64,000 bases of DNA. Origin: Marinimicrobium hydrolyticum. GTDB taxonomy: Bacteria > Pseudomonadota > Gammaproteobacteria > Pseudomonadales > Cellvibrionaceae. The notes below the pieces were generated by a model. That model was not told the DNA's origin. It searched no databases and was given only the letters and a program-made list of their open reading frames with translations. Numbering within the stretch: position 1 is the first letter of the stretch; every line of letters begins with the position of its first letter. The stretch is from assembly GCF_030848505.1 (NCBI RefSeq), contig NZ_JAVDDU010000011.1:49257-113256 (forward strand), given 5' to 3'. Below are positions 1 through 8,776 of this stretch, in pieces. The position numbers and the translations under genes were made by a program.

Positions 1-291
1 TTCACCATTGGCGGAGATGGCTTCCGGCTCAGCGTTGATACGCGTCGGCGCGTTCCAATTGGCGCCCAGATCTGGGCTCGAGTAGAGAGCCAGGTGTTCG
101 CCCTCTCGGACCACAATGTGCAAGTTGCCGTCGGCGGCCAGTGCGGCACCGGTACCCAGTTGCGCGGGTTCCGCCTGAGTGACCAAGCCTGCGAGCGAGG
201 AAGGGGGGGAGTGGGAGGTGCAAGCGAAAAGGCTGGTTAGCCCAAGCAGGATCAACCATAACTTTATTCCGCCACGGAAAAACTGACTCAC
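1..291 (-). CDS. Lipoprotein with Asp-box motif, 5' part only (runs off window)
   Basis: The first 97 codons of a minus-strand gene are present and the rest lies left of the window. The N-terminus has a basic stretch, a hydrophobic core and a lipobox ending LFAC (Cys-24), so an outer-membrane or periplasmic lipoprotein is expected. Near the window edge SPDLGANW fits the sialidase Asp-box pattern S-x-D-x-G-x-x-W, which suggests a BNR/sialidase-type beta-propeller; one motif does not fix a substrate. GTG at 291 is chosen because AGGTGG lies five bases upstream. An in-frame GTG at 309 is an alternative. Confidence 0.6.
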   Translation of the reverse strand, partial: MSQFFRGGIKLWLILLGLTSLFACTSHSPPSSLAGLVTQAEPAQLGTGAALAADGNLHIVVREGEHLALYSSPDLGANWNAPTRINAEPEAISANGE

Positions 292-353
292 GGCAACCAC
301 CTTTTTCACGCGCCCGCGGATAATGACTTTGACAAGCTACTGTAAGTGAAATG

Positions 354-378
354 CCCAGACCTGGCAATCAGGTCTGGG
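354..378 (-). terminator. Hairpin after the aminotransferase gene
   Basis: A perfect 10-bp inverted repeat (CCCAGACCTG / CAGGTCTGGG, 5-base loop) lies just downstream of the aminotransferase stop at 389. On the minus strand it is followed by CATTTCAC, so the U-run is poor. It may be a weak terminator or a 3'-end stabilising structure separating this operon from the lipoprotein gene. Confidence 0.5.
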
Positions 379-388
379 GGGATCGTTC

Positions 389-1480
389 TTAAAGCACTTC
401 GGCCACGGCGGCGACGACTTCGCGGGCCTGAGCCTCCGTCATGCCGGGAAACATCGGTAGCGACAAGCACTCCTCCGCCACCTGCTCACAGACTGGAAAT
501 GACAGTTCTTGAAAGGTATCCCGGCAAACGCTCTGGCGATGCAAGGGCACCGGGTAATAAATGGCTGAACCTATGTCGCGCTGTTGCAGGGCGTCACGTA
601 ACCGATCCCGCTCGCTGAGCAAGATGGTGTATTGCCCATACACGTGGTGGCAGCCATCCAAAATCTTGGGAGTCCGAATACCGAGCTTGGACAACTCCTG
701 ATCGTAAATGGCCGCGACAGCGCGACGCGACTCATTGAACTCTTCCAAGTGACGGAGCTTGATGCGCAGCGCGGCCGCCTGAACTTCATCCAAGCGGCTG
801 TTGTAACCCACTACGTCGTGATAGTAACGAGTGCGGCTGCCGTGGTTGCGCAGTACGCGCACAGCGTCCGCCAGCTCGTCGGAATCGGTGGTAATTAAAC
901 CACCGTCTCCGTATCCGCCCAGGTTTTTCGTAGGGAAAAAGCTAAAGCAGCCCGCGTCCCCCAAAGCGCCAACGGAAGTTCCGTGGTACCGAGCCCCAAA
1001 CGCTTGGGCGCAATCGCCGATGACTCGCAGATTGTGTTTTTGCCCCAGTTCCAAAAACGGTTTCATGTCCGCCGCCTGACCGAACAGGTGCACGGGCAGT
1101 ACCGCACGAGTACGCTCTGTGACTACAGAAGCGGTAGCATCCGGATCCAAATTCATGGTCGCCGGATCGATATCCGCAAATACGGCTGTAGCGCCACACT
1201 GATAGATGGCTTCCAGCGTGGCAATAAAGGTAAACGGCGAGGTAATCACCTCATCACCCTCACCAACGCCCGCCGCCAACAGTGCCAGGAGCAACGCGTC
1301 AGTGCCAGAGGCGACACCAATGGCATGTTTCACTCCGTGGTAAACCGCAGCCTCGTCCTCAAAATTTTGTACGTTGGGTCCCATAATAAACTGCCCACTG
1401 TCGAGAACTTCGTTCACGGCTTGGACAACTTCCGTGCGCACACGCGCATGCTGCGGATGCGGATCAAAAAGAGGCACCAT
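389..1480 (-). CDS. DegT/DnrJ/EryC1/StrS sugar aminotransferase (GnnB-like candidate)
   Basis: This is a 363-residue PLP-dependent sugar-nucleotide aminotransferase that would put an amino group on a keto-sugar nucleotide in the cytoplasm. The Schiff-base lysine is Lys-185 in FFPTKNLG, preceded by the cofactor-binding GDCAQA (about 155-160) and an early SGTDAL phosphate-binding turn. ATG at 1480 follows AAGGTG at a good distance; a longer reading back to 1651 would run into the upstream gene. It begins 7 bp after the stop of the Gfo/Idh dehydrogenase, so the two are one operon. That pairing matches oxidoreductase/transaminase couples such as GnnA/GnnB (UDP-GlcNAc3N) or WbpB/WbpE. Family call is strong, the exact substrate is inferred. 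Confidence 0.85.
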   Translation of the reverse strand: MVPLFDPHPQHARVRTEVVQAVNEVLDSGQFIMGPNVQNFEDEAAVYHGVKHAIGVASGTDALLLALLAAGVGEGDEVITSPFTFIATLEAIYQCGATAVFADIDPATMNLDPDATASVVTERTRAVLPVHLFGQAADMKPFLELGQKHNLRVIGDCAQAFGARYHGTSVGALGDAGCFSFFPTKNLGGYGDGGLITTDSDELADAVRVLRNHGSRTRYYHDVVGYNSRLDEVQAAALRIKLRHLEEFNESRRAVAAIYDQELSKLGIRTPKILDGCHHVYGQYTILLSERDRLRDALQQRDIGSAIYYPVPLHRQSVCRDTFQELSFPVCEQVAEECLSLPMFPGMTEAQAREVVAAVAEVL

Positions 1481-1487
1481 TAAGTGT

Positions 1488-2582
1488 TCACCTTGTTGTT
1501 TTGGATTGATCAATAAGAGATGTGCGGGAAAAGAATGGCTCCCGGGTTTCCGGGTGGTGGTCGTGAGCCACATAGCCGCTGCCCTTAAGCTTGCCGTCAC
1601 CCAAGGGCAAGGGCTCATTGGAGCTCTTTCCTTTTTCGATGGCTTCGGCAATACGAATGGCGGTATCTAAAGCCAACATGCCGTCAGTACCGGTTACGAC
1701 GGGTTCCCCTCCCGTCTTAACGGCTTCGAGAAAAGCGGCCACTTCGGCTCGCAACGTATCTTCGTTCTCCAGCTGAAGTTCGTCCACATCCAAACCACCG
1801 CCTTCGGTTTGCCGTTGCGTCACAATGGTTTTTTTCTGCATGTCCAGGCACGTGTAGGCCTGATGCTGAAACAGATGAAGGGTTCTTTGCGGCTCCATAC
1901 TGACGCGACTGGCCGTGAGGTTTGCCACTGTGCCATTTTCAAATTGCACAACCGCATTCACCAAATCCAGTGCATCAGAGTAGACCGAAATGCCTTTGGC
2001 CTGAACACTTTGTACCGGAGAGCGCACCAGCGATTGCACCAAATCGATGTCGTGAATCATTAAGTCCAAAACGACACTGACGTTTGCGGCACGCTGCCGA
2101 AACTGGGTCAGCCTATGAGTTTCAATATAAGTGGGATTGCGTAGATCATCGGGGAGGTGACTAAAGGCGGGATTGAAACGCTCCACATGCCCCACCTGCA
2201 GGGTTACGCCGTTTTTCTTGGCAAGCTGAATCAGCTCCTCCGCCTGCTCCGTGGTTTCCGTAATGGATTTCTCCACCAGAACGTGCACCCCTGCCTCCAA
2301 AAAATCTTTGGCCACAGCGTAATGTTGTCCCACGGGTGTCACCACACTGACCACGTCCACCAAGCCAATGAGATCCTCATGGTCGGTATAGGCATGAGCA
2401 CCGTATTCCGTGGCTATTTTTTCAGCGCCCTCTAAATTGTGGTCCACTACGCCAACCAGATCGCAGCCCGGCAAAGTGGCGTACTTTTCGGCGTGAAAGG
2501 TACCGAAATACCCCAGGCCAACGACACCGGCTCGAATGGGTGCTGCGGTTTCTGAACCTGAAGCAGCCGTCGTGCTCCCCAT
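1488..2582 (-). CDS. Gfo/Idh/MocA NAD(P)-dependent dehydrogenase (GnnA-like candidate)
   Basis: This 364-residue oxidoreductase probably oxidises a UDP-sugar to a 3-keto intermediate for the aminotransferase that follows. A Rossmann motif GLGYFG is at about residues 22-27. The family EKP motif appears as VEKSIT, followed by VGHVERFNPAF, a stretch I associate with GnnA-type proteins. AGGGGA precedes the ATG. The protein has about 15 extra N-terminal residues before the Rossmann fold, low in complexity. It is transcribed divergently from the SOS-regulated YebG gene. The Gfo/Idh family is certain; UDP-GlcNAc as substrate is an inference from the pairing and the motif. Confidence 0.82.
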   Translation of the reverse strand: MGSTTAASGSETAAPIRAGVVGLGYFGTFHAEKYATLPGCDLVGVVDHNLEGAEKIATEYGAHAYTDHEDLIGLVDVVSVVTPVGQHYAVAKDFLEAGVHVLVEKSITETTEQAEELIQLAKKNGVTLQVGHVERFNPAFSHLPDDLRNPTYIETHRLTQFRQRAANVSVVLDLMIHDIDLVQSLVRSPVQSVQAKGISVYSDALDLVNAVVQFENGTVANLTASRVSMEPQRTLHLFQHQAYTCLDMQKKTIVTQRQTEGGGLDVDELQLENEDTLRAEVAAFLEAVKTGGEPVVTGTDGMLALDTAIRIAEAIEKGKSSNEPLPLGDGKLKGSGYVAHDHHPETREPFFSRTSLIDQSKTTR

Positions 2583-2736
2583 AACTAATCCCCTATTCCC
2601 TAAAATCTGGGTAAATTTAGCCGCTCAGGATAACGGATCAGGGGCGCCGATTCCAGTCTGTAGGCGGCCTCCAGCGCACACGAGCCCTCACTCAACGCGT
2701 TTTAAAAAGCCCTTTATGGAAGCGCCCTATTATCGC

Positions 2737-2777
2737 TTGACAGGCAGCCACCCAGGAATTACTGTATATACAAACAG
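2737..2777 (+). promoter_or_regulatory. LexA-controlled promoter (SOS box) of yebG
   Basis: TTGACA at 2737-2742 is followed after 17 bases by TACTGT at 2760-2765, and a near-consensus LexA box CTGTATATACAAACAG occupies 2762-2777. Both half-sites CTGT and ACAG match the gammaproteobacterial SOS operator. The box overlaps the likely -10 and start site, so bound LexA would block initiation. The target ATG is at 2812. Confidence 0.88.
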
Positions 2778-2811
2778 CAACCATCAACTTTGGGTCAAAG
2801 AGGGCAAAATT

Positions 2812-3135
2812 ATGGCCGTTATCGCCGTGTGGCAATGTGATAGGGACGGAAGTATGTTTGAAGACAAAAAGCAGGCGGAGGAACACGACAAGTATCTGGA
2901 ACTGGCTGCCAACATTACTCAGCTTATAGAGTCCGAAGTTGAAGGCCTTAGCGAAGGCCACAGCGAAGCCATTGGCCTGCTGCTGGCCAAGAGACGCGAG
3001 ATTTTGAGCAAAGCCTGCAAGGGCAAACCGGAGCTGCTGCTGGAACCGTTTGAGGACCCTCAGCCCAAGAACACCGGTCACCAGGAGCAGGCCGAGGAGG
3101 ACAGCAAAGTGGCCAACTTCGCGGCCCGTTCGTAG
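2812..3135 (+). CDS. yebG: YebG-family DNA-damage-inducible protein
   Basis: A small 107-residue protein beginning MAVIAVWQCDRDG and continuing with MFEDKKQAEEHDKYLELA, which matches the start and conserved body of E. coli YebG (96 aa), a LexA-regulated protein of unknown molecular role. The C-terminal 25 residues are acidic and low in complexity and look lineage-specific. The start at 2812 is favoured over an in-frame upstream ATG because GAGGG lies just before it and because the SOS box and promoter at 2737-2777 sit between the two. It stands alone, ending at a terminator. Confidence 0.87.
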   Translation: MAVIAVWQCDRDGSMFEDKKQAEEHDKYLELAANITQLIESEVEGLSEGHSEAIGLLLAKRREILSKACKGKPELLLEPFEDPQPKNTGHQEQAEEDSKVANFAARS

Positions 3136-3170
3136 CACTCTCTTTTTTTGCACTCAGCCGTGCGTTTTTT

Positions 3171-3207
3171 CCACTGCACCTCTCCTCAATGGGTGCGGTG
3201 GCTTTTT
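3171..3207 (+). terminator. Rho-independent terminator after yebG
   Basis: CCACTGCACC pairs with GGTGCGGTGG (10 bp with one G-T wobble, 11-base loop) and is followed by CTTTTT. It lies 35 bp past the yebG stop. Confidence 0.8.
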
Positions 3208-3361
3208 GGCCAACCACTAAGCGCTGCCATTTTTCGCCACAATTAAACTTCCCCCTGCCCCTTTTCCGCCATGGGCACGCCCACTTCCTTTTGTTTAATA
3301 ACTCTGTAGCCAGCGATACGTAGCTTACTCAGACGTTCTCTCAACAAAAGGAAACACTCCG

Positions 3362-4081
3362 ATGAAAAAAACTCTCGTTATTAGCAGTCTAGTGGCGGCC
3401 AGCGCCAGCATTACCCTACCCGCCGCCCATGCAGAAGAAAAACACTCCGGCTTGAAGCAATTCGGCGCCAGCAGTTTGGCTTTGGCCGGTGGCGCCGCCC
3501 TTGGCGGACCAGTAGGCCTGATCGTTGGAAGCATCAGCGCCGTTGCCGTCAGTCAGCAGATGAACAAGTCCAGCCGGACGCGCACCCGCGAACGGAATCA
3601 GCTCCAAACCGAGCAGGCAAGACGCCTCATTGAGGAGCCGTTAACCCAACCCCACCAAAACGTAACCGTGTACCAGCCACACAATCCAATCGTAGAGGAG
3701 TTGGCCCAGAATGACTCTCGCCTACACATACACTTTCACTCTGGAAAAGACGACCTGACCCCACGCAACTTGGAGCAGATCAACCAATTAGCCAAAGCGT
3801 TACGCGATCAGCCTGAGTTACACGTCAAACTGCTCGGTTACGCGGACGCGCGCGGAACCGAGGGGTACAACCAAGTGTTGTCGGAATATCGCACTCGCAA
3901 TGTGGAAGACTACCTAGTGCGCGCCGGCGTTGCGGCCGATCGAATCCAGCGCGAAGCGTACGGTGCCAGCCGATCCAGAATGCGCAAGGGCGACGAAGAG
4001 GGCTACGCACAAGACCGTTATGTGGCCGTTGAAATCTTCACCCCCAGCGAAGTCACTGAAAACCTCGCAAAAGCGTATTAA
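3362..4081 (+). CDS. OmpA-family exported protein (PdsO-like)
   Basis: This 239-residue protein has a Sec signal peptide (about 1-24, ending AAHA). A glycine/alanine-rich hydrophobic segment at about 35-62 resembles a glycine zipper. The C-terminal OmpA domain (about 120-235) contains GYADARGTEGYN and LSEYRTRNV, whose Asp and Arg are the peptidoglycan diaminopimelate-binding positions of the family. It probably sits in the periplasm or outer membrane and anchors to the cell wall. The layout (signal, glycine zipper, OmpA domain) resembles the sortase-associated protein PdsO, but no sortase gene is nearby. AAGGAAA precedes the ATG. Confidence 0.8.
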   Translation: MKKTLVISSLVAASASITLPAAHAEEKHSGLKQFGASSLALAGGAALGGPVGLIVGSISAVAVSQQMNKSSRTRTRERNQLQTEQARRLIEEPLTQPHQNVTVYQPHNPIVEELAQNDSRLHIHFHSGKDDLTPRNLEQINQLAKALRDQPELHVKLLGYADARGTEGYNQVLSEYRTRNVEDYLVRAGVAADRIQREAYGASRSRMRKGDEEGYAQDRYVAVEIFTPSEVTENLAKAY

Positions 4082-4280
4082 CCAACCCCCGGCGTCGGTA
4101 GGAGGCGGCGCCGGGTTCCCCCCCCCAGGCTAGGTTTCACAGACACCACTGCCGCGTGCTGAATCGCACCTGAGTGCTGCGGTTAATGGACGCGTCGTGT
4201 AAACTCGGGATTCCCCCGGGGCGTGCGCGCCCGGTTTGTTGAGGCCTGTATTCAGGCAAAGCTTTCAAGATGGAATCCCT

Positions 4281-5273
4281 ATGCAGAAAATCCGTTGGGG
4301 TGTACTCAGCACCGCCAAGATCGCCCGCACCAAAGTTATTCCCGCTATCCAGTCCTCCGAACGCGGCGAGGTAGTCGCAATTGCCTCCCGCAGATTCGAC
4401 AGCGCCCAAGCGGCCGCCCGCGATCTGGGAATCGCCAGAGCTCATGACAGCTATGAAGCTCTACTTGCCGACCCCGCCGTAGATGCCATTTACAATCCCC
4501 TGCCCAACCACCTGCACGTGCCCTGGTCCATCAAGGCGCTGGAAGCGGGCAAACATGTACTGTGCGAAAAACCCATAGGATTGAACAGCGCCGATTTGGA
4601 ACAGTTGTTGGCGGCCGCGGCTAAACGGCCAGAGCTCAAACTCATGGAAGCGTTTATGTATCGCTTCCACCCCCAGTGGGATTCTATTAAGCCCTGGTTG
4701 GCCAAAGATCTGGGACAGGTTCGCCTTATCAACGCGTTTTTTGGCTACAACAACCGCAACGCGGACGATATCCGTAACCTGCCGGATATCGGCGGCGGTG
4801 GCTTAATGGATATTGGTTGCTACGGCATCTCACTGGCGCGCTTGGTGTACGGCTGCGAGCCGCAGCGTGTAATTGCCAGCCTGAGGCCGCTGCCTGGTTA
4901 TCAGGTGGACTGTCTTGCCACCGCCATGCTGGAGTTCCCTGAGGGCATCGCCACCTTTACCGCCAGCACCAAAACCGAACCCACCCAGTGGGCGGAAATT
5001 CATGGCGAAGCCGGACTCATGCGGCTGGAGAAACCCTTCAACCCAGAGCCGGGACAGGACGCCAAAGTACACCTGCAGCTGAGCGGCGCCCATCAAAGTC
5101 ACAATTTCTGCGAGGGCAATCAGTATCAATTGATGGCCGATGCCTTTGCCAAAAGCATTCAGGACAACACACCCGTTCCCACCCCTCTTTCGGATGCGCA
5201 GGGGAATATGCGCGTACTGGATGCTTTGTTTGCCAGCTCCAGGGAAAACCGTTGGATCGAGATAAACGCTTAA
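4281..5273 (+). CDS. Gfo/Idh/MocA family oxidoreductase
   Basis: A 330-residue cytosolic NAD(P)-dependent dehydrogenase. It starts MQKIRWGVLSTAKIA, which forms the first strand and turn of the Rossmann fold. The family EKP catalytic motif is present as LCEKPIG, followed by LMEAFMYRFHPQ, a form typical of the xylose/dihydrodiol dehydrogenase-like branch. ATG at 4281 aligns the fold start; an upstream in-frame ATG at 4236 would add 15 unrelated residues. It is not closely similar to the other Gfo/Idh protein at 1488-2582. The substrate, probably a sugar or cyclic diol, cannot be set from sequence. It is followed by the NADH dehydrogenase gene after about 107 bp. Confidence 0.82.
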   Translation: MQKIRWGVLSTAKIARTKVIPAIQSSERGEVVAIASRRFDSAQAAARDLGIARAHDSYEALLADPAVDAIYNPLPNHLHVPWSIKALEAGKHVLCEKPIGLNSADLEQLLAAAAKRPELKLMEAFMYRFHPQWDSIKPWLAKDLGQVRLINAFFGYNNRNADDIRNLPDIGGGGLMDIGCYGISLARLVYGCEPQRVIASLRPLPGYQVDCLATAMLEFPEGIATFTASTKTEPTQWAEIHGEAGLMRLEKPFNPEPGQDAKVHLQLSGAHQSHNFCEGNQYQLMADAFAKSIQDNTPVPTPLSDAQGNMRVLDALFASSRENRWIEINA

Positions 5274-5380
5274 TCGATTTACCCGAAGCAATAAAATTTT
5301 GTCGGGCAGTTTGCATAATTATCAGTTGATCGCAATGAAACTTCCGGCGCACAAAATCGTCGGCTTGAAGGATTTGAATC

Positions 5381-6673
5381 GTGAAGAAAATTGTCGTGGT
5401 AGGCGGGGGCGCAGGGGGATTAGAGCTCGTTACCAAGCTGGGCCGAAAGCTAGGGCGCAAGAAAAAAGCGGAAGTCATTCTTATCGATCGAGATACCACG
5501 CATTTGTGGAAACCTCTATTGCACGAAATCGCTGTGGGCACTATGGATGAAGGGGTGGACGCGGTCAGTTACCGAGCCCACGCCATTGCCAACGGTTTTC
5601 ATTTTCGCGTCGGCAGCCTTACCGAAATCGATCGGGACAAACAGCAAGTGGTGCTCGCCCCGGTTTTGGATGGCGACGGTGTGGAATACATCCCAGCCAC
5701 GCGCATCGATTACGACTATCTGGTTCTTGCCATTGGATCCGTGTCCAACGACTTTGGCACGCCCGGTGTAGCACAGCACTGTATATTTTTGGATAGTCCT
5801 GCCCAGGCACACCGCTTTCGCAATAAATTGCTCCATCGATTTTTGCGCATCCAGCGTATCCCCGACGAACCGGACTGTGTACGCATTGCGATTGTTGGAG
5901 GTGGCGCGACGGGGGTGGAGTTGTCCGCCGAGTTGCATCATGCGGTGGCAGAATTCCATAACTACGGTTTTGATGCCGTAACCAACGAACACTTAAAGGT
6001 CACATTACTGGAGGCGGGACCGCGCATCCTACCCGCCTTACCCGAGCGGATCTCAGCCGCAGCCACCCAAGAGCTCACCCAAATCGGCGTGGAAGTGAAG
6101 CTGAGTACCGCCGTTACTTCCGCAGACGCGCTCGGATTGCATACCAGCACCGGCGAAACGATTCCCGCCGACTTGATGGTATGGGCCGCCGGAATCAAAG
6201 TGCCGGATTTCATGGCGAATATCGCCGGCCTGGAAACCAATCGCATCAATCAGCTAACGGTGAATGAGTTTCTGCAGACCACCAAAGATCCAGCGATATT
6301 TGCCATCGGAGACTGCGCCTCCTTTACACAGCCAAACGGGACAAAAGTACCACCCCGAGCGCAATCAGCTCACCAAATGGCAAGTACCTGCTATCGCAAT
6401 CTGAACGCGTTACTAGACAATAAGCCTATGCACAGCTATGTCTATCGAGATCACGGTTCGCTTGTGTCGCTGGCCAACTATTCCACGGTAGGTAGCCTAA
6501 TGGGAAATCTCACCGGAGGAAGCCTGTTCATCGAGGGCCGAATTGCGCGTGTGGTCTATATTTCCCTCTACCGCATGCACCAGATCGCGGTACACGGTTT
6601 GGCTAAAACCGGCCTGATGATGCTTGCCGGACGAATCAATCGTTGGCTTAGGCCCAGGCTTAAACTGCACTGA
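5381..6673 (+). CDS. ndh: Type II NADH dehydrogenase (NDH-2)
   Basis: A 430-residue FAD flavoprotein that passes electrons from NADH to quinone without pumping protons. Two dinucleotide-binding motifs are visible: [10 protein letters not shown] near the N-terminus (FAD) and [10 protein letters not shown] in the middle (NADH). FAIGDCA near residue 310 is the late FAD-binding motif. The C-terminal 60 residues carry amphipathic and hydrophobic stretches expected to attach it to the inner face of the cytoplasmic membrane. The start is GTG with GAAGGA upstream. Family membership is clear; some homologues reduce other acceptors. Confidence 0.88.
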   Translation: MKKIVVVGGGAGGLELVTKLGRKLGRKKKAEVILIDRDTTHLWKPLLHEIAVGTMDEGVDAVSYRAHAIANGFHFRVGSLTEIDRDKQQVVLAPVLDGDGVEYIPATRIDYDYLVLAIGSVSNDFGTPGVAQHCIFLDSPAQAHRFRNKLLHRFLRIQRIPDEPDCVRIAIVGGGATGVELSAELHHAVAEFHNYGFDAVTNEHLKVTLLEAGPRILPALPERISAAATQELTQIGVEVKLSTAVTSADALGLHTSTGETIPADLMVWAAGIKVPDFMANIAGLETNRINQLTVNEFLQTTKDPAIFAIGDCASFTQPNGTKVPPRAQSAHQMASTCYRNLNALLDNKPMHSYVYRDHGSLVSLANYSTVGSLMGNLTGGSLFIEGRIARVVYISLYRMHQIAVHGLAKTGLMMLAGRINRWLRPRLKLH

Positions 6674-6824
6674 TCAGCCGTTTACGAAGATTCGCCGACA
6701 TTGGCACGGTGGGGTAAATGGTGAGGTGCATTAAGTTAACCTATCTTTACAGCGGCTAGTCATAGTAAGGGCCGCTAAAGCAAGGCACAATCGCTCTGGT
6801 CTGAATGACAACAAGCGATAAGCC

Positions 6825-7526
6825 ATGATTCGACTGCACAATATTCACAAATACTACGGTTCCGGCGAACAATCCCTGCACGTACTCAAAGGCATTGACC
6901 TGCACATTGCCGAAGGTGAGCTAGTGTCCATTATGGGTTCTTCCGGCTCGGGCAAGTCCACCCTGTTGAATATTCTGGGGCTGCTGGATAGCCACGATGT
7001 AGGCGACTACACGCTGGCGGGAACGCCCATCGTACGCTTGCGGGAGAAACACGCTGCACGCCTGCGCAACCAATTTATTGGGTTTGTGTTCCAATCATTC
7101 AACCTGCTGCCTTTCAAAAACGCCATGGAGAATGTCGCGCTTCCGCTGTATTACCAAGGCGTGGGACGCCGTGCCCGCAACGAGGCCGCCAAAGCGTACC
7201 TGGATATGGTGGGCTTGGCCGATCGCGCCACTCACATGCCCAACGAGCTGTCTGGCGGACAGAAGCAACGTGTCGCCATTGCCCGGGCGCTGGTGACTCA
7301 GCCCAAAGTCATTTTGGCGGACGAGCCCACGGGCGCTTTGGACAGCACCACCACTGAAGAGGTGATGGAGATCATCAAAGAGGTGCACGGCAAAGGCAAT
7401 ACCATCGTAATCGTCACGCACGAGCACGACATCGCCGCCCAGACCCAGCGCTGCATCACTCTGAAAGATGGCCTGATTGTCCCTGACACAGTACTTTCCT
7501 CCGAAACTGCACAGGTGGTTGGGTGA
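6825..7526 (+). CDS. ABC transporter ATP-binding protein (MacB/LolD type)
   Basis: This 233-residue ATPase has Walker A GSSGSGKST (38-46), the signature LSGGQKQRVAIARAL, Walker B VILADEPTGALD and the switch histidine in THEHD. These are the features of the MacB/LolD/FtsE class that drives mechanotransmission-type permeases rather than substrate import. Its stop overlaps the GTG start of the first permease (GTGA), and a second permease and a membrane-fusion protein follow. The four genes form an operon likely to move a substrate out of or across the periplasm. No convincing promoter was picked in the 151 bp upstream, which holds an inverted repeat AGCGGC/GCCGCT. Confidence 0.92.
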   Translation: MIRLHNIHKYYGSGEQSLHVLKGIDLHIAEGELVSIMGSSGSGKSTLLNILGLLDSHDVGDYTLAGTPIVRLREKHAARLRNQFIGFVFQSFNLLPFKNAMENVALPLYYQGVGRRARNEAAKAYLDMVGLADRATHMPNELSGGQKQRVAIARALVTQPKVILADEPTGALDSTTTEEVMEIIKEVHGKGNTIVIVTHEHDIAAQTQRCITLKDGLIVPDTVLSSETAQVVG

Positions 7527-8776
7527 TCGACGGATTTCAGGAAATTCTCTACACCCTGAAGCAGAACAAGTTACGCACAGGGCTGACCGCCTTTGGCGTG
7601 TTCTGGGGGATCTTCATGCTGGTGCTATTGCTGGGCGCGGGACAGGGCCTGCAAAACGGCATGACCGGCAGCTTCAGCAACGACATGAGCGACAGCATCT
7701 GGATCAGTGCTGGGCGCACCGCTCTGCCCTACCAAGGCTTACCTACCAATAGACGCATCCAGCTTACCGAGTCGGATATGCGAGCTATCAGGGAGCAAAT
7801 CCCTGGCGTGCGCTTTATTTCCAGCGAGAACGCCGTCGGCTCCTTCCGCCAGTCAGATACCTTAGTTACTTATCAACGGCGCTCGGGAAGTTTCGGGGTG
7901 TTCGGGGTGGCGGACGAGTACTTTGACATTAAGGCTAACGTCGGCTTTCCCGGTGGGCGCAAGCTCAACCCTCTTGATGCCCACCAGAGCCGCAAGGTCG
8001 TAGCCATTGGGACCTTGGTGGAACAGGCTCTGTTCGCCCCTGGGGTCAGCGCCATTGGCGAGGCCATTACCATCAATGGGGTGCAGTTCACTGTGGTGGG
8101 CATATTTTATGACAGCGGCCGGGAAGGCCGCATGTCCGAGCGCATTTACCTCCCCCAAAGCGCCTACGCCGCCATTTTTGGCGGCGGTGAGCGGGTTTCC
8201 GTGGTCGGCGTTCGCCCCGAACTTGGCGTCGATGGCTTTGAGGTAGAGCGTCGCATCCGTGAATTGCTGCAGCGCCGCCATCAGGTTTCCCCGAACGACC
8301 GGCGCGCGATCCGCACCCACAATATGGCCCTGCAAGCCGAACGCTTTAACGCCATATTCACGGGTATCAACGCTTTCCTCTGGTTCGTGGGTCTGGGCAC
8401 TCTCGCGGCGGGTATTGTCGGGGTGAGCAACATCATGATCATTACCGTCAAAGAACGCACGCGGGAAATTGGCGTACGTAAAGCCTTAGGGGCGACACCC
8501 TCATCCATTGTCGGCACCTTGATGCTGGAATCCATCCTGGTCACCAGTATCGCCGGTTACACGGGCCTGGTGTTGGGCGTGGCGCTGCTGGAGGGAGTCT
8601 CCTTCAGCCTTGAAGCACTCAACATACAACTGAGCTATTTCCAGCAACCAGAAGTGGATTTTCAGCTAGCGCTCACCGCATTAGGGCTTCTAGTAGGCGT
8701 CGGCGCACTGGCAGGACTGGTGCCTGCCGTGCAGGCGGCGAGGATTATGCCGGTGGAGGCTATGCGTGCTGATTGA
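7523..8776 (+). CDS. MacB-like ABC permease, first paralogue
   Basis: A 417-residue FtsX/MacB-type permease. One transmembrane helix lies near the N-terminus (about 20-42), followed by a periplasmic domain of some 230 residues and three C-terminal helices. KERTREIGVRKALGA, before the second helix, is the coupling-helix signature that contacts the ATPase. The GTG start overlaps the preceding stop by four bases. The next gene encodes a clear paralogue with almost the same first 60 residues (shared LRTGLTAFGVFWGIFML), so the transporter is probably a heterodimer. Confidence 0.9.
   Translation: MIDGFQEILYTLKQNKLRTGLTAFGVFWGIFMLVLLLGAGQGLQNGMTGSFSNDMSDSIWISAGRTALPYQGLPTNRRIQLTESDMRAIREQIPGVRFISSENAVGSFRQSDTLVTYQRRSGSFGVFGVADEYFDIKANVGFPGGRKLNPLDAHQSRKVVAIGTLVEQALFAPGVSAIGEAITINGVQFTVVGIFYDSGREGRMSERIYLPQSAYAAIFGGGERVSVVGVRPELGVDGFEVERRIRELLQRRHQVSPNDRRAIRTHNMALQAERFNAIFTGINAFLWFVGLGTLAAGIVGVSNIMIITVKERTREIGVRKALGATPSSIVGTLMLESILVTSIAGYTGLVLGVALLEGVSFSLEALNIQLSYFQQPEVDFQLALTALGLLVGVGALAGLVPAVQAARIMPVEAMRAD

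Noticed and set aside
4084..4117. Hairpin after the OmpA-like gene (CCGGCG/CGCCGG arms) as a terminator
   Set aside because: There is no T-run after it and the loop is long; left unassigned.
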